In this document: positions 30,766 to 39,947 of the stretch, piece after piece
Layout of the letters: each line of letters begins with the position of its first letter
Position numbering within the stretch: position 1 is the first letter of the stretch
Assembly (NCBI GenBank): GCA_900199595.1
Contig: FZRB01000008.1
Span: 1 to 64,000 of the forward strand
Origin: Lachnospiraceae bacterium
GTDB taxonomy: Bacteria > Bacillota > Clostridia > Lachnospirales > Lachnospiraceae
Length of the DNA: 64,000 nt
Reading direction: 5' to 3'
Translations under genes and position numbers: made by a program
Notes under the pieces: generated by a model
Told to the model about the DNA's origin: nothing
Seen by the model: only the letters and a program-made list of their open reading frames with translations
Database searches by the model: none

Positions 30766-30814
30766 ATGACTTTCGGCAAATGCTGCCCCAACATACAAAC
30801 AGTACTATTATCAT
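30766..30814 (-). repeat. Attachment-site copy E (outermost, longest)
   Basis: PTP 5' end reading MIIVLFVCWGSICRKS then TAG, so similarity reaches about 16 codons (compare CHGNICRS of the intact gene). AAGGTGG upstream is a retained ribosome binding site. It probably marks the original position of the gene before insertions began. Confidence 0.7.
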
Positions 30815-30880
30815 AATTTATTATCCACCTTTAGTACGACATTATGGCAATAACATATCTTTACTGCCAATAAATCTTAT

Positions 30881-31642
30881 TCAATGTGTCCTATCCTCGC
30901 CCGACACCTCATATGCCGTATATTCATGATCAAATTCATATCCCAGTTTTTCCGCCAGACGAACAGATATTCTATTCTGGGCATCCCAACTCGGATACAA
31001 ACCTTCGTCAAGGCATCGTATGATCAGCGCTGCACAAACTATTGTCGCCAGTCCTTTTCTGCGTTCTTCCTCTACCGTATCAACCTCTATCTCGATACCT
31101 TCATTATATCTTGTATAAGAGGATGCTCCGGCGACAATCCTCCCGGACCTGATTACAACCACGCCTCTACCGATATCTAGATATTTTTCTTTACTCTCAA
31201 ATGATGAAACAAAATCTCTCGTTACCGGATCAGTCAAACACATATCATATATATTTTCATCAATATCTTTTAATTCATAGCCTTCCGGCAATCTGTCTAT
31301 AAAACTATTCAACAAGTCTTTGTCAAACTTTGTTCCCTTTTTGATTGCATACCTAGTTATCTTCTTCGCATCCGGGAAACACTCCTCAATACATTCTGCC
31401 CATCCTTCATTCTGCGGCGTCATGATAACAAAGCCTTCGGGCTTATGGCTGACAAGCGCTTTATCCGGAATCCCAGCATAAAATGCGAAGCATCCCACAT
31501 AGGCCATGGCCGATACCGGAGCGTCCAGATTTGTAACAAATATTTTCCCCATAACCTTTTGCAGGCAAGAATAAATCAATGTCTCTTCCCAGCCCTCAAA
31601 AAGATGATTTACTTTTGATGTATCTTCCAGTTCGTATATCAT
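30881..31642 (-). CDS. GNAT family N-acetyltransferase
   Basis: 253 residues from ATG 31642 (AAAGGAGAATCA upstream). The N-terminal half is family-specific; the C-terminal half has the GNAT core EVDTVEEERRKGLATIVCAAL with the acetyl-CoA pyrophosphate loop RRKGLA. It resembles the GNAT_acetyltran group. It overlaps the phosphatidyltransferase gene by 4 bp (ATGA) and is the gene next to the outermost PTP remnant, suggesting the ancestral order phosphatidyltransferase-GNAT-PTP. Confidence 0.8.
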   Translation of the reverse strand: MIYELEDTSKVNHLFEGWEETLIYSCLQKVMGKIFVTNLDAPVSAMAYVGCFAFYAGIPDKALVSHKPEGFVIMTPQNEGWAECIEECFPDAKKITRYAIKKGTKFDKDLLNSFIDRLPEGYELKDIDENIYDMCLTDPVTRDFVSSFESKEKYLDIGRGVVVIRSGRIVAGASSYTRYNEGIEIEVDTVEEERRKGLATIVCAALIIRCLDEGLYPSWDAQNRISVRLAEKLGYEFDHEYTAYEVSGEDRTH

Positions 31643-32136
31643 TGATTCTCCTTTCCTGTCCTTATGAAATGTCCTTCCTGAATAGCTGCAAATGTCGCCA
31701 CCAAACATATCGGAATACCCGTATATATGAGAGGACATACTACTAATGTCAGCGGAAGTATGAAGAGCAGCATGCCGGTCACCTTATTCATAATCGTATG
31801 AACTGCAACAAATCTCTTTTGCGTGACATACCCGGATATAACGTTGATAATCTTAATAAATGAAATAACTACCGTCCATACAGATAGCCATATCGGAATA
31901 TCCATTTGGGGAAGAAACTTTATCAGACAAACGGCCACAAATACCAAATCCGCAATTGAATCGAATCTCGAACCAAATTCACTAACTGAGTTTGTTTTCC
32001 TTGCGATGGTTCCATCGACCATATCCGATAATCCAGCAATCAGATATAGCGAGTAAAAAATCGGAGAAAATACCGGACAAAACAGAAGCGCCACACTCAG
32101 GATTATTCTTAAGCCCGTTACTATATTCGCTAGCAT
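31639..32136 (-). CDS. CDP-alcohol phosphatidyltransferase family protein
   Basis: 165 residues, four to five membrane helices, with the catalytic signature DGTIARKTNSVSEFGSRFDS followed by D (D-G-x2-A-R-x8-G-x3-D-x3-D). It joins a CDP-activated lipid to an alcohol head group during phospholipid synthesis. Shorter than PgsA (about 180), like other Clostridia stand-alone members; head group unknown. Translationally coupled to the following GNAT gene. Confidence 0.85.
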   Translation of the reverse strand: MLANIVTGLRIILSVALLFCPVFSPIFYSLYLIAGLSDMVDGTIARKTNSVSEFGSRFDSIADLVFVAVCLIKFLPQMDIPIWLSVWTVVISFIKIINVISGYVTQKRFVAVHTIMNKVTGMLLFILPLTLVVCPLIYTGIPICLVATFAAIQEGHFIRTGKENQ

Positions 32137-32169
32137 TCCTTCAACACCTTTACCCCACTAAACCGTAAT

Positions 32170-32625
32170 TTATCTTTCCATAACAAATCGAACGAGTTCA
32201 ACATTGCCATCTCTTTCTGTTGATTCTATACGAAATCCACATTTTTCAGTATAAAACTTTACATTTTGTTTTTTGTCTAATGGTGTTACTAAAGTGAGCA
32301 TCTTCCAATCTTCAAGCTCTGTCTTCAAAAACTGAATTGCCTGAGTCCCTATTCCTTTGCCCTGATACTCTGGAATAATGCACAGGTTGGAAACCTCATA
32401 TACTCCTGTTTCCATTTGCTTGCTAGAAACACAGCCAATAGGCAAGTCATCACACATTATGACATATTTAGAGAACACTCTTATAGAATCCTCCATCCCT
32501 TCTTTTGTGATTCCATATCCCGGACAATAACCATATCGTAAATAATCGTCATAATAAGCAGCATTATAAATATCTATCAAAACCTCAGCGTCTTCTATAG
32601 CAGCTTGCCTATATTCTATTTTCAT
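32170..32625 (-). CDS. GNAT family N-acetyltransferase
   Basis: 151 residues from ATG 32625 (GGGAGAAG upstream). A single GNAT domain with NLCIIPEYQGKGIGTQAIQFL as strand 4/pyrophosphate loop and a C-terminal FYTEKCGFRIEST. Acceptor substrate unknown. 33 bp before the phosphatidyltransferase gene. Confidence 0.85.
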   Translation of the reverse strand: MKIEYRQAAIEDAEVLIDIYNAAYYDDYLRYGYCPGYGITKEGMEDSIRVFSKYVIMCDDLPIGCVSSKQMETGVYEVSNLCIIPEYQGKGIGTQAIQFLKTELEDWKMLTLVTPLDKKQNVKFYTEKCGFRIESTERDGNVELVRFVMER

Positions 32626-32703
32626 ATTAATTTCTTCTCCCATACTATTCTATGCCTGATATCATAACATTTATAGATATCTCAAAGCTTTCATCAATGT
32701 CAT

Positions 32704-33171
32704 CTATTGCTTTAAATATTCTGATCTAGACTGTTTTGAATAATACACAAATTCTTTGTCACGCTTTATTTCCTTGTATCCTAGCTTTGAATAGAAAACA
32801 TTTGTCCTTGAATTCCAAATAGGTGTATCCAATGTAATCTCTTTTGCCTCAAAAAAAGCGGCCTCTATTTCCTGCATCATAAAGGTTCCATAACCTTTTC
32901 GAAAATGCTCCGGCGAAACAAATATCCGGCCGACATTCAAAACATCATTTTTCAAAAACAGTACTGCTCCGCCAACTATCAATCTCTCATCTGTCAATTT
33001 GTATAAATGACCCAACCTTGCCATTTTCGTATAAAATGGTACTGATTTATACCCGAGAGGCCCTCCGGAGGTTGGTCCACCTATCAAAACATCACTGTCA
33101 AAAGCTCTCTTTGAAATACCTGTTAATGTCAGCGAATCTGAAGTACTGGCTTTTAAGAATTGAATACTCAT
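32704..33171 (-). CDS. GNAT family N-acetyltransferase
   Basis: 155 residues, GNAT core with IFVSPEHFRKGYGTFMMQEI and FYSKLGYKEIKR. It starts 11 bp after the XRE regulator gene, so it is probably that regulator's immediate target. Substrate unknown. Confidence 0.83.
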   Translation of the reverse strand: MSIQFLKASTSDSLTLTGISKRAFDSDVLIGGPTSGGPLGYKSVPFYTKMARLGHLYKLTDERLIVGGAVLFLKNDVLNVGRIFVSPEHFRKGYGTFMMQEIEAAFFEAKEITLDTPIWNSRTNVFYSKLGYKEIKRDKEFVYYSKQSRSEYLKQ

Positions 33172-33182
33172 GACCGCTCCCT

Positions 33183-33851
33183 CTACCTGCAGGCTATATA
33201 TACATCCATACTATCTCCGTCTGTTTCAAAACACGGAATCACATCATTCTCAGCCTGTTCTAAACCGTTAGTTCTCATGAAATCGAACAACGTGTGATAC
33301 GCTCCTGGTATTGTCACAAAAGGATTATCATATGGTCTTTCAATACGAATGGCTACATATTTATGAGAAGACTGTTCTTTGATCTGATATCCTTCTGGTT
33401 TTACATCGTCAGACAAAACCAATGCAGCTGTATATCCATGCATACTAAAAACATTAATCTGCTCCTGTGATAGATTTGGGAAATCCCATCCAATCACCCT
33501 CGGATTCTCAATGCCATTTTCCTCTGCTATTTTATACATCCGACTGATTGCATCACTCTCGGGATCTGTACTGATAACTGTATGCTCAATGTACTGAAAT
33601 CCAGCAACTTCTTCCACTCTAAGATTTGAATACGAATCGCTTCGTTTATCCATTTCTTCTCTAAAAAGATTGTCCAAAGTGCAGTTAAATATCTTGCATA
33701 TTTCAAGTGCCTTATCCATTTCCGGATTTGCTGCATCCATTTCCCATTTTGAGATTGTCTGACGGCTTACATTTAGTTTTTCAGCCAAAGCTTCCTGTGT
33801 CATGTTTTTACTAAGCTGGCGTAAATACTGAAGATTCTTTCCAAAACTCAT
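33183..33851 (-). CDS. XRE-type regulator with C-terminal effector-binding domain
   Basis: 222 residues from ATG 33851 (AAGGAGAATTAAT). Residues 5-65 are a helix-turn-helix (NMTQEALAEKLNVSRQTISKWE). Residues about 78-222 resemble a GyrI-like/AraC effector-binding domain (YKIAEENGIENPRVIGWDFPN; PGAYHTLFDFM), so a small ligand probably modulates DNA binding. A perfect palindrome at 33972-33988 upstream may be its operator. Heads an operon with a GNAT gene. Confidence 0.83.
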   Translation of the reverse strand: MSFGKNLQYLRQLSKNMTQEALAEKLNVSRQTISKWEMDAANPEMDKALEICKIFNCTLDNLFREEMDKRSDSYSNLRVEEVAGFQYIEHTVISTDPESDAISRMYKIAEENGIENPRVIGWDFPNLSQEQINVFSMHGYTAALVLSDDVKPEGYQIKEQSSHKYVAIRIERPYDNPFVTIPGAYHTLFDFMRTNGLEQAENDVIPCFETDGDSMDVYIACR

Positions 33852-33971
33852 ATTAATTCTCCTTATCATCCATATTTGCTGTTTTTATATATCTGCCCCG
33901 CGTTGCAAATATAGATTACTTTTAAAACGCGAAATTCTCCACCAACTCTCAGGTGCTATATCTGTATGTTT

Positions 33972-33988
33972 CGCAACTATAAGTTGCG
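33972..33988. promoter_or_regulatory. Palindromic operator candidate upstream of the XRE gene
   Basis: CGCAACT-ATA-AGTTGCG, a perfect 7-3-7 inverted repeat 121 bp upstream of the regulator start and between it and the GNAT remnant. Confidence 0.5.
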
Positions 33989-34027
33989 CGTTTTATCAAT
34001 TGACCGAAAATCTCTCTTTTAGCGCAA

Positions 34028-34204
34028 TTAAAGCACTATCTCATAATACAGGTAGTCTCCTGTATAGGCACTTTCCGTTTCATTTGACTCTTTCCAGTTA
34101 TCCTCCCAGATTTCCTTATTCCTTGTATCATATGAATATGCATCCTGCAATATGTTATATATTGTCCCTCTCGGGAAATCCATAATCTTCTTAAACTCGA
34201 GCAT
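34028..34204 (-). pseudogene. N-terminal fragment of a GNAT acetyltransferase gene
   Basis: ATG 34204 opens 58 codons (MLEFKKIMDFPRGTIYNILQ ... DNWKESNETE ... YEIVL) that match the N-terminal end of a GNAT family, then stop where the acetyl-CoA-binding core should begin. A truncated remnant, placed 6 bp after the small membrane protein gene. Confidence 0.65.
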
Positions 34205-34210
34205 CGTATC

Positions 34211-34468
34211 TTAATATTCTCCATTTTTCTTGTTTTCTTCTATACCAATTTCATTCATCACATTGTCCTGATGAGTTTCTACGGCTAGTAAAATCAGTAG
34301 AACGACAAAAATAATTCCTGATAACGCCCATACGCAAAAGGCTGCTACTCTAAACCGAAAGACATATAACAGTAAACCTATAAGGATTAGGATACCAATA
34401 CATTTAAGCATCTTTGTCCCGGGCTCCAGCATATTTAATTTATGCTTAAATCGTTTTTCTTCGCTCAT
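34211..34468 (-). CDS. Small two-helix membrane protein
   Basis: 85 residues; GGAG 10 bp upstream of ATG. Charged N-terminus (1-20) and two adjacent transmembrane helices (about 22-41 and 45-62), then an acidic tail ending IEENKKNGEY. No family recognised. Lies between two gene remnants. Confidence 0.6.
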   Translation of the reverse strand: MSEEKRFKHKLNMLEPGTKMLKCIGILILIGLLLYVFRFRVAAFCVWALSGIIFVVLLILLAVETHQDNVMNEIGIEENKKNGEY

Positions 34469-34487
34469 TTTTCGTTACTCCAAAGTT

Positions 34488-34637
34488 TTACAACGTAATT
34501 AGATGAGAACTAACTCGTGGTCTGATTGATACTCCATTCCACCTATAGTCATGTAATCCTATATCGTCCGGAGTAACTGATAAATATTCGCCGTCCATGC
34601 CATTTATTCTTGTTTTGTAGTGAAGAAAGATATATTC
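34488..34637 (-). pseudogene. C-terminal gene remnant (about 49 codons)
   Basis: A frame open from an upstream TGA to TAA at 34488 reads protein-like sequence (INGMDGEYLSVTPDDIGLHD; RWNGVSIRP) without a convincing start or ribosome binding site. It looks like the 3' end of a lost gene. Family not recognised. Confidence 0.4.
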
Positions 34638-34648
34638 TCAATATGACT

Positions 34649-35428
34649 TTAGTCACATATATACAGATCACTGACTGCAAACAGCACTGCCTTTCCGGCA
34701 ATACGAACTCTGTCACCTAAAACGGTGATTTTTAAATCTCCTCCACGTTCTGATGCCTGATAGCAATCCAGTTCTTTCTTTCCAAGCTTTTCGCTCCAAT
34801 AAGGAGCAATCATGCAATGAGAACTTCCTGTAACTGGATCCTCTGAAATAGCCAGTTTAGGCACAAATACTCTGGATACAGAATCATATTCTCGACCAGG
34901 TGCAGTCACTGCAATAGTAAGCCCCTCAAGAAGTTTCATCTTTTCAATATCAGGCGAAAGATTTTTTATCTGCTCTTCTGTCTCAAGTATCATCAATAAA
35001 TCTCTGTCAAGATATGCTTCTATAGGTTTTACTCCAAGCGCATCTTCCATCTCATTTGTCACCGGTACAGGTTGACAATTATAAGCTGGCATATCCATAA
35101 CATACTCATCATTTTCTCTTTTTACACCTAGTTTTCCTACTTGCGTTACAAAAGAAAGCTCTAGTTTATCTTTTTCATAGAAATTAAAAAGTACAAATGA
35201 TGTTCCCAGTGTTGCATGTCCACAGAAGTCTATCTCTCCTCCCGGAGTAAACCATCTCAAATGATAGTTCTCGCCTTCCTTTACTGTAAATGCTGTTTCA
35301 GAAAAGTTATTTTCCTTAGCAATATTCTGCATTAATTCATCAGATATCCATTCATTCATCACACATACAGCAGCCTGATTTCCATGAAATAAAGTATCAG
35401 TAAATGCGTCAACTATGTATTGTTTCAT
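34649..35428 (-). CDS. PhzF family isomerase
   Basis: 259 residues from ATG 35428 (GGAGGAACAAAAA upstream). Diaminopimelate-epimerase-like fold with family motifs VDAFTDTLFHGNQAAV, ENNFSETAF (catalytic Glu), GGEIDFCGHATLG and ISEDPVTGSSHC. Family members isomerise small acids; most have no assigned substrate. Monocistronic by position. Confidence 0.9.
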   Translation of the reverse strand: MKQYIVDAFTDTLFHGNQAAVCVMNEWISDELMQNIAKENNFSETAFTVKEGENYHLRWFTPGGEIDFCGHATLGTSFVLFNFYEKDKLELSFVTQVGKLGVKRENDEYVMDMPAYNCQPVPVTNEMEDALGVKPIEAYLDRDLLMILETEEQIKNLSPDIEKMKLLEGLTIAVTAPGREYDSVSRVFVPKLAISEDPVTGSSHCMIAPYWSEKLGKKELDCYQASERGGDLKITVLGDRVRIAGKAVLFAVSDLYICD

Positions 35429-35535
35429 TTTTTGTTCCTCCAATCTTAATATGGTAGTGTCAAATAGACACCCCTTTTTTGTCTATAAACTCTTTATTTT
35501 AGAGGTCTTACAAATAAAAAGAGCATTAGTTGTTA

Positions 35536-36678
35536 TTACATTTTTCTAATCACTGTATTAATTCTGTCTTCAACAAATCCAACAGCTAAAGCAGTATGCT
35601 TTGAGCCCTCATTTGAAACTGCATGAGCCCATACAGGTTTCTTTCCGATACTTAATACTTCTCGGCACATTCTATCTGCAAGGGTTTTAGCCAGCCCCTT
35701 ATGCTGATAGTGTTCGTCCGTTTCAACACCTATATCCACCTCTTCGGAACTGACGGCTGCTGAAAAGGCTATGGCTATAACTTTCTCTCCATCAAGTGCC
35801 ACATATCCAAATCCATTTTTAAGAAACTGTTCTTTACCTGACCAGGAAAATGATGGAACAATCCTTCCATGAATTCTATCGTAATTTGATTCATCGATTC
35901 GTTCTATTCTGTAATCACATTTAAACTCATTTTTCTGCACCGAACCAAAACCATATTCTATTCTTTTATCCCGCACTAAGCCGTCCTTATCCGAGAAGAA
36001 CTGAATAACCTTAGGATTATCAGTGATAAGAATAAATCTCCTATCACTTTCTTTTAAATAATAATCTTCATATATTCTTTGGAGAAATGAATCTTCTACA
36101 TCACCAGACAGATAAGCAAATCCCGAATAATGCCAAAACAGAACCGCCTTTATATCCTTCTCATCATCAGGAATAATCTCGCCTTCTTGCAGTCCTTCCA
36201 CTATAGATAATGGATAAACTCCGTTACTGCTGCACTGCTTTGCGTAATCTAAATAGGCAAACGAATCTATATGTTTCATCAGGAAATATTTACTTAATTT
36301 AGGATTCTTATCTTCTCTTACAAACTCCACCTCATATCCCAGCTTCTTATAAAATTCTGGAGCCTGAAAACCGAAGGTCGTAAGGGTTATCTTCTCATAT
36401 AATTTTCCTTTATATGTCTCCTCAACCGCTTGCACAAGCTTTCTTCCAAGACCACTTCTTCTATAGTTTTTTCCAACTATCAGATCACCGATATGGACCT
36501 CGTTATAATATGCTCGACCAGTTATAACTCCCATTATGTCGCCGTTATCGTCTTCTGCAACAAAACAGTAATCCTCGTAATTCAGAGCCACTTCATTCTG
36601 CTCTCCATAGGCCGAAAACTCTTCGTTTATAAAATCTCCAATCCTGCTATCTTCCTCGTTATCTTTTCTGATTATCAT
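35536..36678 (-). CDS. Tandem-GNAT acetyltransferase
   Basis: 380 residues with two GNAT domains: the first (about 1-135) has LIVGKNYRRSGLGRKLVQAV, the second (about 245-380) has IGVETDEHYQHKGLAKTLAD; a region of unknown fold lies between. Twin-GNAT proteins often have one catalytic and one structural domain. Its last 95 bp recur, diverged, at 48410-48504 as an isolated gene remnant. Confidence 0.85.
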   Translation of the reverse strand: MIIRKDNEEDSRIGDFINEEFSAYGEQNEVALNYEDYCFVAEDDNGDIMGVITGRAYYNEVHIGDLIVGKNYRRSGLGRKLVQAVEETYKGKLYEKITLTTFGFQAPEFYKKLGYEVEFVREDKNPKLSKYFLMKHIDSFAYLDYAKQCSSNGVYPLSIVEGLQEGEIIPDDEKDIKAVLFWHYSGFAYLSGDVEDSFLQRIYEDYYLKESDRRFILITDNPKVIQFFSDKDGLVRDKRIEYGFGSVQKNEFKCDYRIERIDESNYDRIHGRIVPSFSWSGKEQFLKNGFGYVALDGEKVIAIAFSAAVSSEEVDIGVETDEHYQHKGLAKTLADRMCREVLSIGKKPVWAHAVSNEGSKHTALAVGFVEDRINTVIRKM

Positions 36679-36735
36679 ATTTCCAGTCTCCCCTTAATAA
36701 TCCAACTCCTAATTTTTTTAAGACACATCATATTA

Positions 36736-37677
36736 TTATAATTCAAGCCACTGATCCATTCCCGCACCGGCATCATCATTTGGACGGACTTTGAATCCAA
36801 ACTTTTCATAAAAGGCTTCTTTACCCTTTGCAGAATTAAGAGTGATTTTTACCTTATAGCCGGGCTTCATATCCTTCTTAAGTTTAATGATGCAGGACTC
36901 TACAAGTTTTCTTCCTATTCCCTGTCCTTGATAATCCGAATCAACTATCACATCTGACAAAAATGCGATATAACCTCCATCCCAAAGAAGTCTAGCTACT
37001 CCTATAGCTCTATCTCCTTCTCTAACACATAATACATAATATGCATTATCAATACATGCTTTAGCCTGTTCAAGGGGAAACTCCACCCAGCCAACATCAC
37101 GTCTAAGCTGCATATATTCTTCTGGAGTAATATCATCCACATATTTAATCTCAGGTGGGATTTCATTTGCATTCTTCTTTTGAAAATAAGCCTTCCAGTA
37201 AGGATTCTCTTTATCAAAAATTTCTTTCTGCTGAGGAGTAAGCTTATTAGGATAATCTGTCATCAGATTGAAAACTGTTTCTTTATCAAAAGAGAATACA
37301 TGTATGCCAGCTTTTTTCTCTTTTACCCACCATATAATATCTGTCTTTTTCTTCTTATAGAAATCTCTATCCGAACCATTTGTAATAAGCTGTTTCTGAT
37401 CATCCAGACGGGTACACTCTTCCTCTAAACGCTTGAATTCTTCTATCTTTCTACGTCCCTCGGCAATTTTCTGATAATAATCTACCTCATCAGGCTCTAT
37501 TGGATAGTAGATATTATAATAAGAATACCCTGAGCCTACATTGTATTCATGAGTTTCAATATTATAATATTTTCCCGATTTAGTAACACCAATCCATCTG
37601 GTATACCAATCCTCTTTATTAACTTCATAGCAAAACAGTTCTTCTACTTTTTCATCTGGTATAACACTTTTTTCCAT
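36736..37677 (-). CDS. GNAT acetyltransferase with a novel N-terminal domain
   Basis: 313 residues. The C-terminal 130 residues are a GNAT domain (SDVIVDSDYQGQGIGRKLV; FYEKFGFKVRPND). Residues 1-180 form an uncharacterised Tyr-rich, then charged helical domain (WIGVTKSGKYYNIETHEYN; QKIAEGRRKIEEFKRL). Start set at ATG 37677; a GTG two codons earlier is possible. Function unknown. Confidence 0.8.
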   Translation of the reverse strand: MEKSVIPDEKVEELFCYEVNKEDWYTRWIGVTKSGKYYNIETHEYNVGSGYSYYNIYYPIEPDEVDYYQKIAEGRRKIEEFKRLEEECTRLDDQKQLITNGSDRDFYKKKKTDIIWWVKEKKAGIHVFSFDKETVFNLMTDYPNKLTPQQKEIFDKENPYWKAYFQKKNANEIPPEIKYVDDITPEEYMQLRRDVGWVEFPLEQAKACIDNAYYVLCVREGDRAIGVARLLWDGGYIAFLSDVIVDSDYQGQGIGRKLVESCIIKLKKDMKPGYKVKITLNSAKGKEAFYEKFGFKVRPNDDAGAGMDQWLEL

Positions 37678-37776
37678 ATACACTATATCCCCAAACTATT
37701 CCCATTAATTTTTTTCTATAATTCTACCACAAATATATAGTTTGTATTCCTTCTTGTAATCAAATGCCACTTTTGC

Positions 37777-38232
37777 TTACCTCCCAGCATTTTTCTCTCT
37801 AAGCCAGTGAATAAAGGCGGTCTTATCACTACTATTGTATCCTGAATTCTCATAAAACCTCAGCGTTTCTATTTTTTTAGAACCAGTAAGCAGCATCATC
37901 TTATAACAGTTTTCCTGCTCGGCTATCTTCTTTGCATAATCCAGACGCTCTCTTGCAAATCCACGCCCTCTATAATCAGCATGCGTTACCACATTTTCCA
38001 CAAACGCATATGGTCTTACATTTCTAGTAAGATTCGGAATAATGACGCATACGCATGATGATACTATCTTACCATCTATCTCATTTACAATCAGATGATG
38101 ATTCGGATCTTCGATGATCTGATTCCATGTCTTTTCAAGATGCTCATTCAACTCAGGAATGCTGTCTTCATGCAAAAACAAGTATAGCCTGAGCAATTCA
38201 TCCAAATCTTCTATTCTAGCTTCACGTACCAT
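37777..38232 (-). CDS. GNAT acetyltransferase, duplicate copy 1
   Basis: 151 residues, GNAT core VVTHADYRGRGFARERLDYA and FYENSGYNSSDKTAF. A close paralogue at 41303-41746 differs at only about 15 of 147 aligned residues by eye, so the two arose by recent duplication or repeated acquisition. Substrate unknown. Confidence 0.87.
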   Translation of the reverse strand: MVREARIEDLDELLRLYLFLHEDSIPELNEHLEKTWNQIIEDPNHHLIVNEIDGKIVSSCVCVIIPNLTRNVRPYAFVENVVTHADYRGRGFARERLDYAKKIAEQENCYKMMLLTGSKKIETLRFYENSGYNSSDKTAFIHWLREKNAGR

Positions 38233-38260
38233 AAATCAAATAATCCTTATTATCAATTTC

Positions 38261-38702
38261 TTATATTACTTTTTCCATAATCATCTCAACATCTACTGGC
38301 ATTTTCCTTATTAGCTTAGCCGAAATACCAAAATTGCTCAGCTGCTTCATAAATGCATCAACAGCTTTTTCTTTATACATCAAAGTAAATGAAATCATCT
38401 TTATAGCATACTGCCCATGCATGATAATTAACAGCTTCAGTCAACAGCCCCGTCGATGTAGCCTTATTAATTGTCATAACAGGCAGTGGATTATCCTCCA
38501 GATAATACTCTCTTTCATTTTGTGCAAATCTCACACAAAAATACGGATATCGCTTTGCTGTTTTTTCAGTTGCGGATTTCAATATATCGCCATCTATTTT
38601 GTCGTCCAGCCTAACACATAAACGTACACCCAAATATGCGCCACTGTTATAGACAGCCGTAAAATCGCCAATAGTAATTCTCAGTTTATTGTTATTTTCC
38701 AA
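38261..38702 (-). pseudogene. Truncated condensation-domain/acyltransferase-like gene
   Basis: Codons 1-109 (38702-38373) match the N-terminal part of alcohol-acetyltransferase/condensation-like proteins (LDDKIDGDILKSATEKTAKR; YPYFCVRF) and stop at DDFIYFDV, just before the expected HxxxD catalytic region. After a +1 shift, 36 codons of unrelated-looking coding sequence continue to a TAA at 38261 (KEKAVDAFMKQLSNFGISAK ... MEKVI). A deletion or recombination junction that destroyed the gene is the simplest reading. Confidence 0.6.
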
Positions 38703-38795
38703 ATTTCATACCCTTTCTACTGAGCATCTCTCCCTAGCTACAACACGTACGACATATCATTAATTAGCTTGTTATTATAAATCTCTATAGCTTAA

Positions 38796-39593
38796 TTAAA
38801 TGAGAACTAATTTCACTTGTAATTCCGCTACAGATATATAGTGCTTTACAAAGAATTCTTCCGAAGCATTTTCTGAGAGCATCTTCCAGTGTTCCTCATT
38901 CCACTTAGCGAGTTCTTCTTCATTCATGGATGCACCAACACCTCGACAAGCTCTCATCCTTCCGTGCCATCCATCTCTGCTAAATGGAACATCCACCCTA
39001 AACTCTTCCTGCTTGATCACATCAAAGTATTCCCTGAATTCGTCAGGTACATAGACCGGGTGTACTTTATCTCCATATGCATTCCAGCTTGGATTATACT
39101 TTAATATGATTTCCTCGCTCTTACCGGCAATCTCATCTTCATATGGTAACCATCCCATGTAAAGAATAAGCATCTTTCCATCCGGCTTCAAAATCCTTGC
39201 AAAGTTTTCTGTTATTGCAGCAGCATCCAGATACCAAATGCACTGACATATAGTGATTACATCAAATGTATTATCCGGATAATCAATATTCTCCGCAGGA
39301 CAAGCATAGAAATCTATATCCATATTCTGTTCAGAAGAGAGGACCTTCGCCTGTTCTATCTGATTTTCTGAAATATCGGTTCCTATCCACTTTCCACCAA
39401 ACTGATACATGTTCCGAGGAAGCACTCCTGTCCCTGTTCCGATATCCAGAACTTTCTGTCCATCCTTACATAATCCCAAATCCAAAATATACTGATAGAA
39501 TTCCTTTGGATATATATCCCTATACTTCGCATAGTCTTTTGATGTATTTCCAAAATCAAAAGATTTTCCATTATCTATACCATTAATCTTCAT
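38796..39593 (-). CDS. Class I SAM-dependent methyltransferase
   Basis: 265 residues from ATG 39593 (AAGGAGGAATGCGG). SAM-binding motifs KVLDIGTGTGVLPR, GTDISENQIEQAK and CQCIWYLDA are in order, followed by a substrate lid typical of UbiE/COQ5-like small-molecule methylases. The last codons (VKHYISVAELQVK) are shared almost exactly with an unrelated SAP-like protein at 54289-54936, indicating a 3'-end exchange. Confidence 0.88.
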   Translation of the reverse strand: MKINGIDNGKSFDFGNTSKDYAKYRDIYPKEFYQYILDLGLCKDGQKVLDIGTGTGVLPRNMYQFGGKWIGTDISENQIEQAKVLSSEQNMDIDFYACPAENIDYPDNTFDVITICQCIWYLDAAAITENFARILKPDGKMLILYMGWLPYEDEIAGKSEEIILKYNPSWNAYGDKVHPVYVPDEFREYFDVIKQEEFRVDVPFSRDGWHGRMRACRGVGASMNEEELAKWNEEHWKMLSENASEEFFVKHYISVAELQVKLVLI

Positions 39594-39661
39594 AGCCGCA
39601 TTCCTCCTTATACTTACATATGTCAACAAGTGCTATTCACGGTTGACTCAAAATGCAATAA

Positions 39662-39689
39662 GACCACCTATCCGAGATGATAGGTGGTC
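39662..39689 (-). terminator. Strong hairpin after the 33-residue ORF
   Basis: GACCACCTATC and GATAGGTGGTC form a perfect 11-bp stem with a 6-nt loop. The following minus-strand sequence is only moderately T-rich (TTATTGCATTTT). It separates the small ORF from the methyltransferase gene. Confidence 0.55.
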
Positions 39690-39732
39690 AATAATAGATA
39701 ATACTATAGTATTCTAACAATCCACTCACGCT

Positions 39733-39834
39733 TTAAATCCCGGAAACTCGCATACAAAATTCAGACCATTCACTAGTCGAAGTAGTGCTGATCTTAATGT
39801 GGCGTATGCATTTACAAGATTAAACTTACGCATG
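39733..39834 (-). CDS. 33-residue ORF with good ribosome binding site
   Basis: ATG 39834 lies 8 bp after AAGGAG and opens 33 codons (MRKFNLVNAYATLRSALLLS ... FCMRVSGI), followed by a palindrome AATACTATAGTATT and a strong hairpin. It fills an otherwise empty 318-bp gap with its own terminator-like structure. No family recognised; a small regulatory or membrane-active peptide is possible. Confidence 0.4.
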
Positions 39835-39947
39835 AACAAAACTCCTTATAGTATCGTATCACTTGTTTCAAAATAATAATGTGTTTAGGATACTCTGCTC
39901 CTTCGTATCTGTCAACACTTAATCTATTATATTCTCACACTTAATAT

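Noticed and set aside
38373-38702. Intact small acyltransferase
   Set aside because: The frame ends before the catalytic HxxxD region of the family and continues as different coding sequence in another frame, so it is listed as a broken gene.
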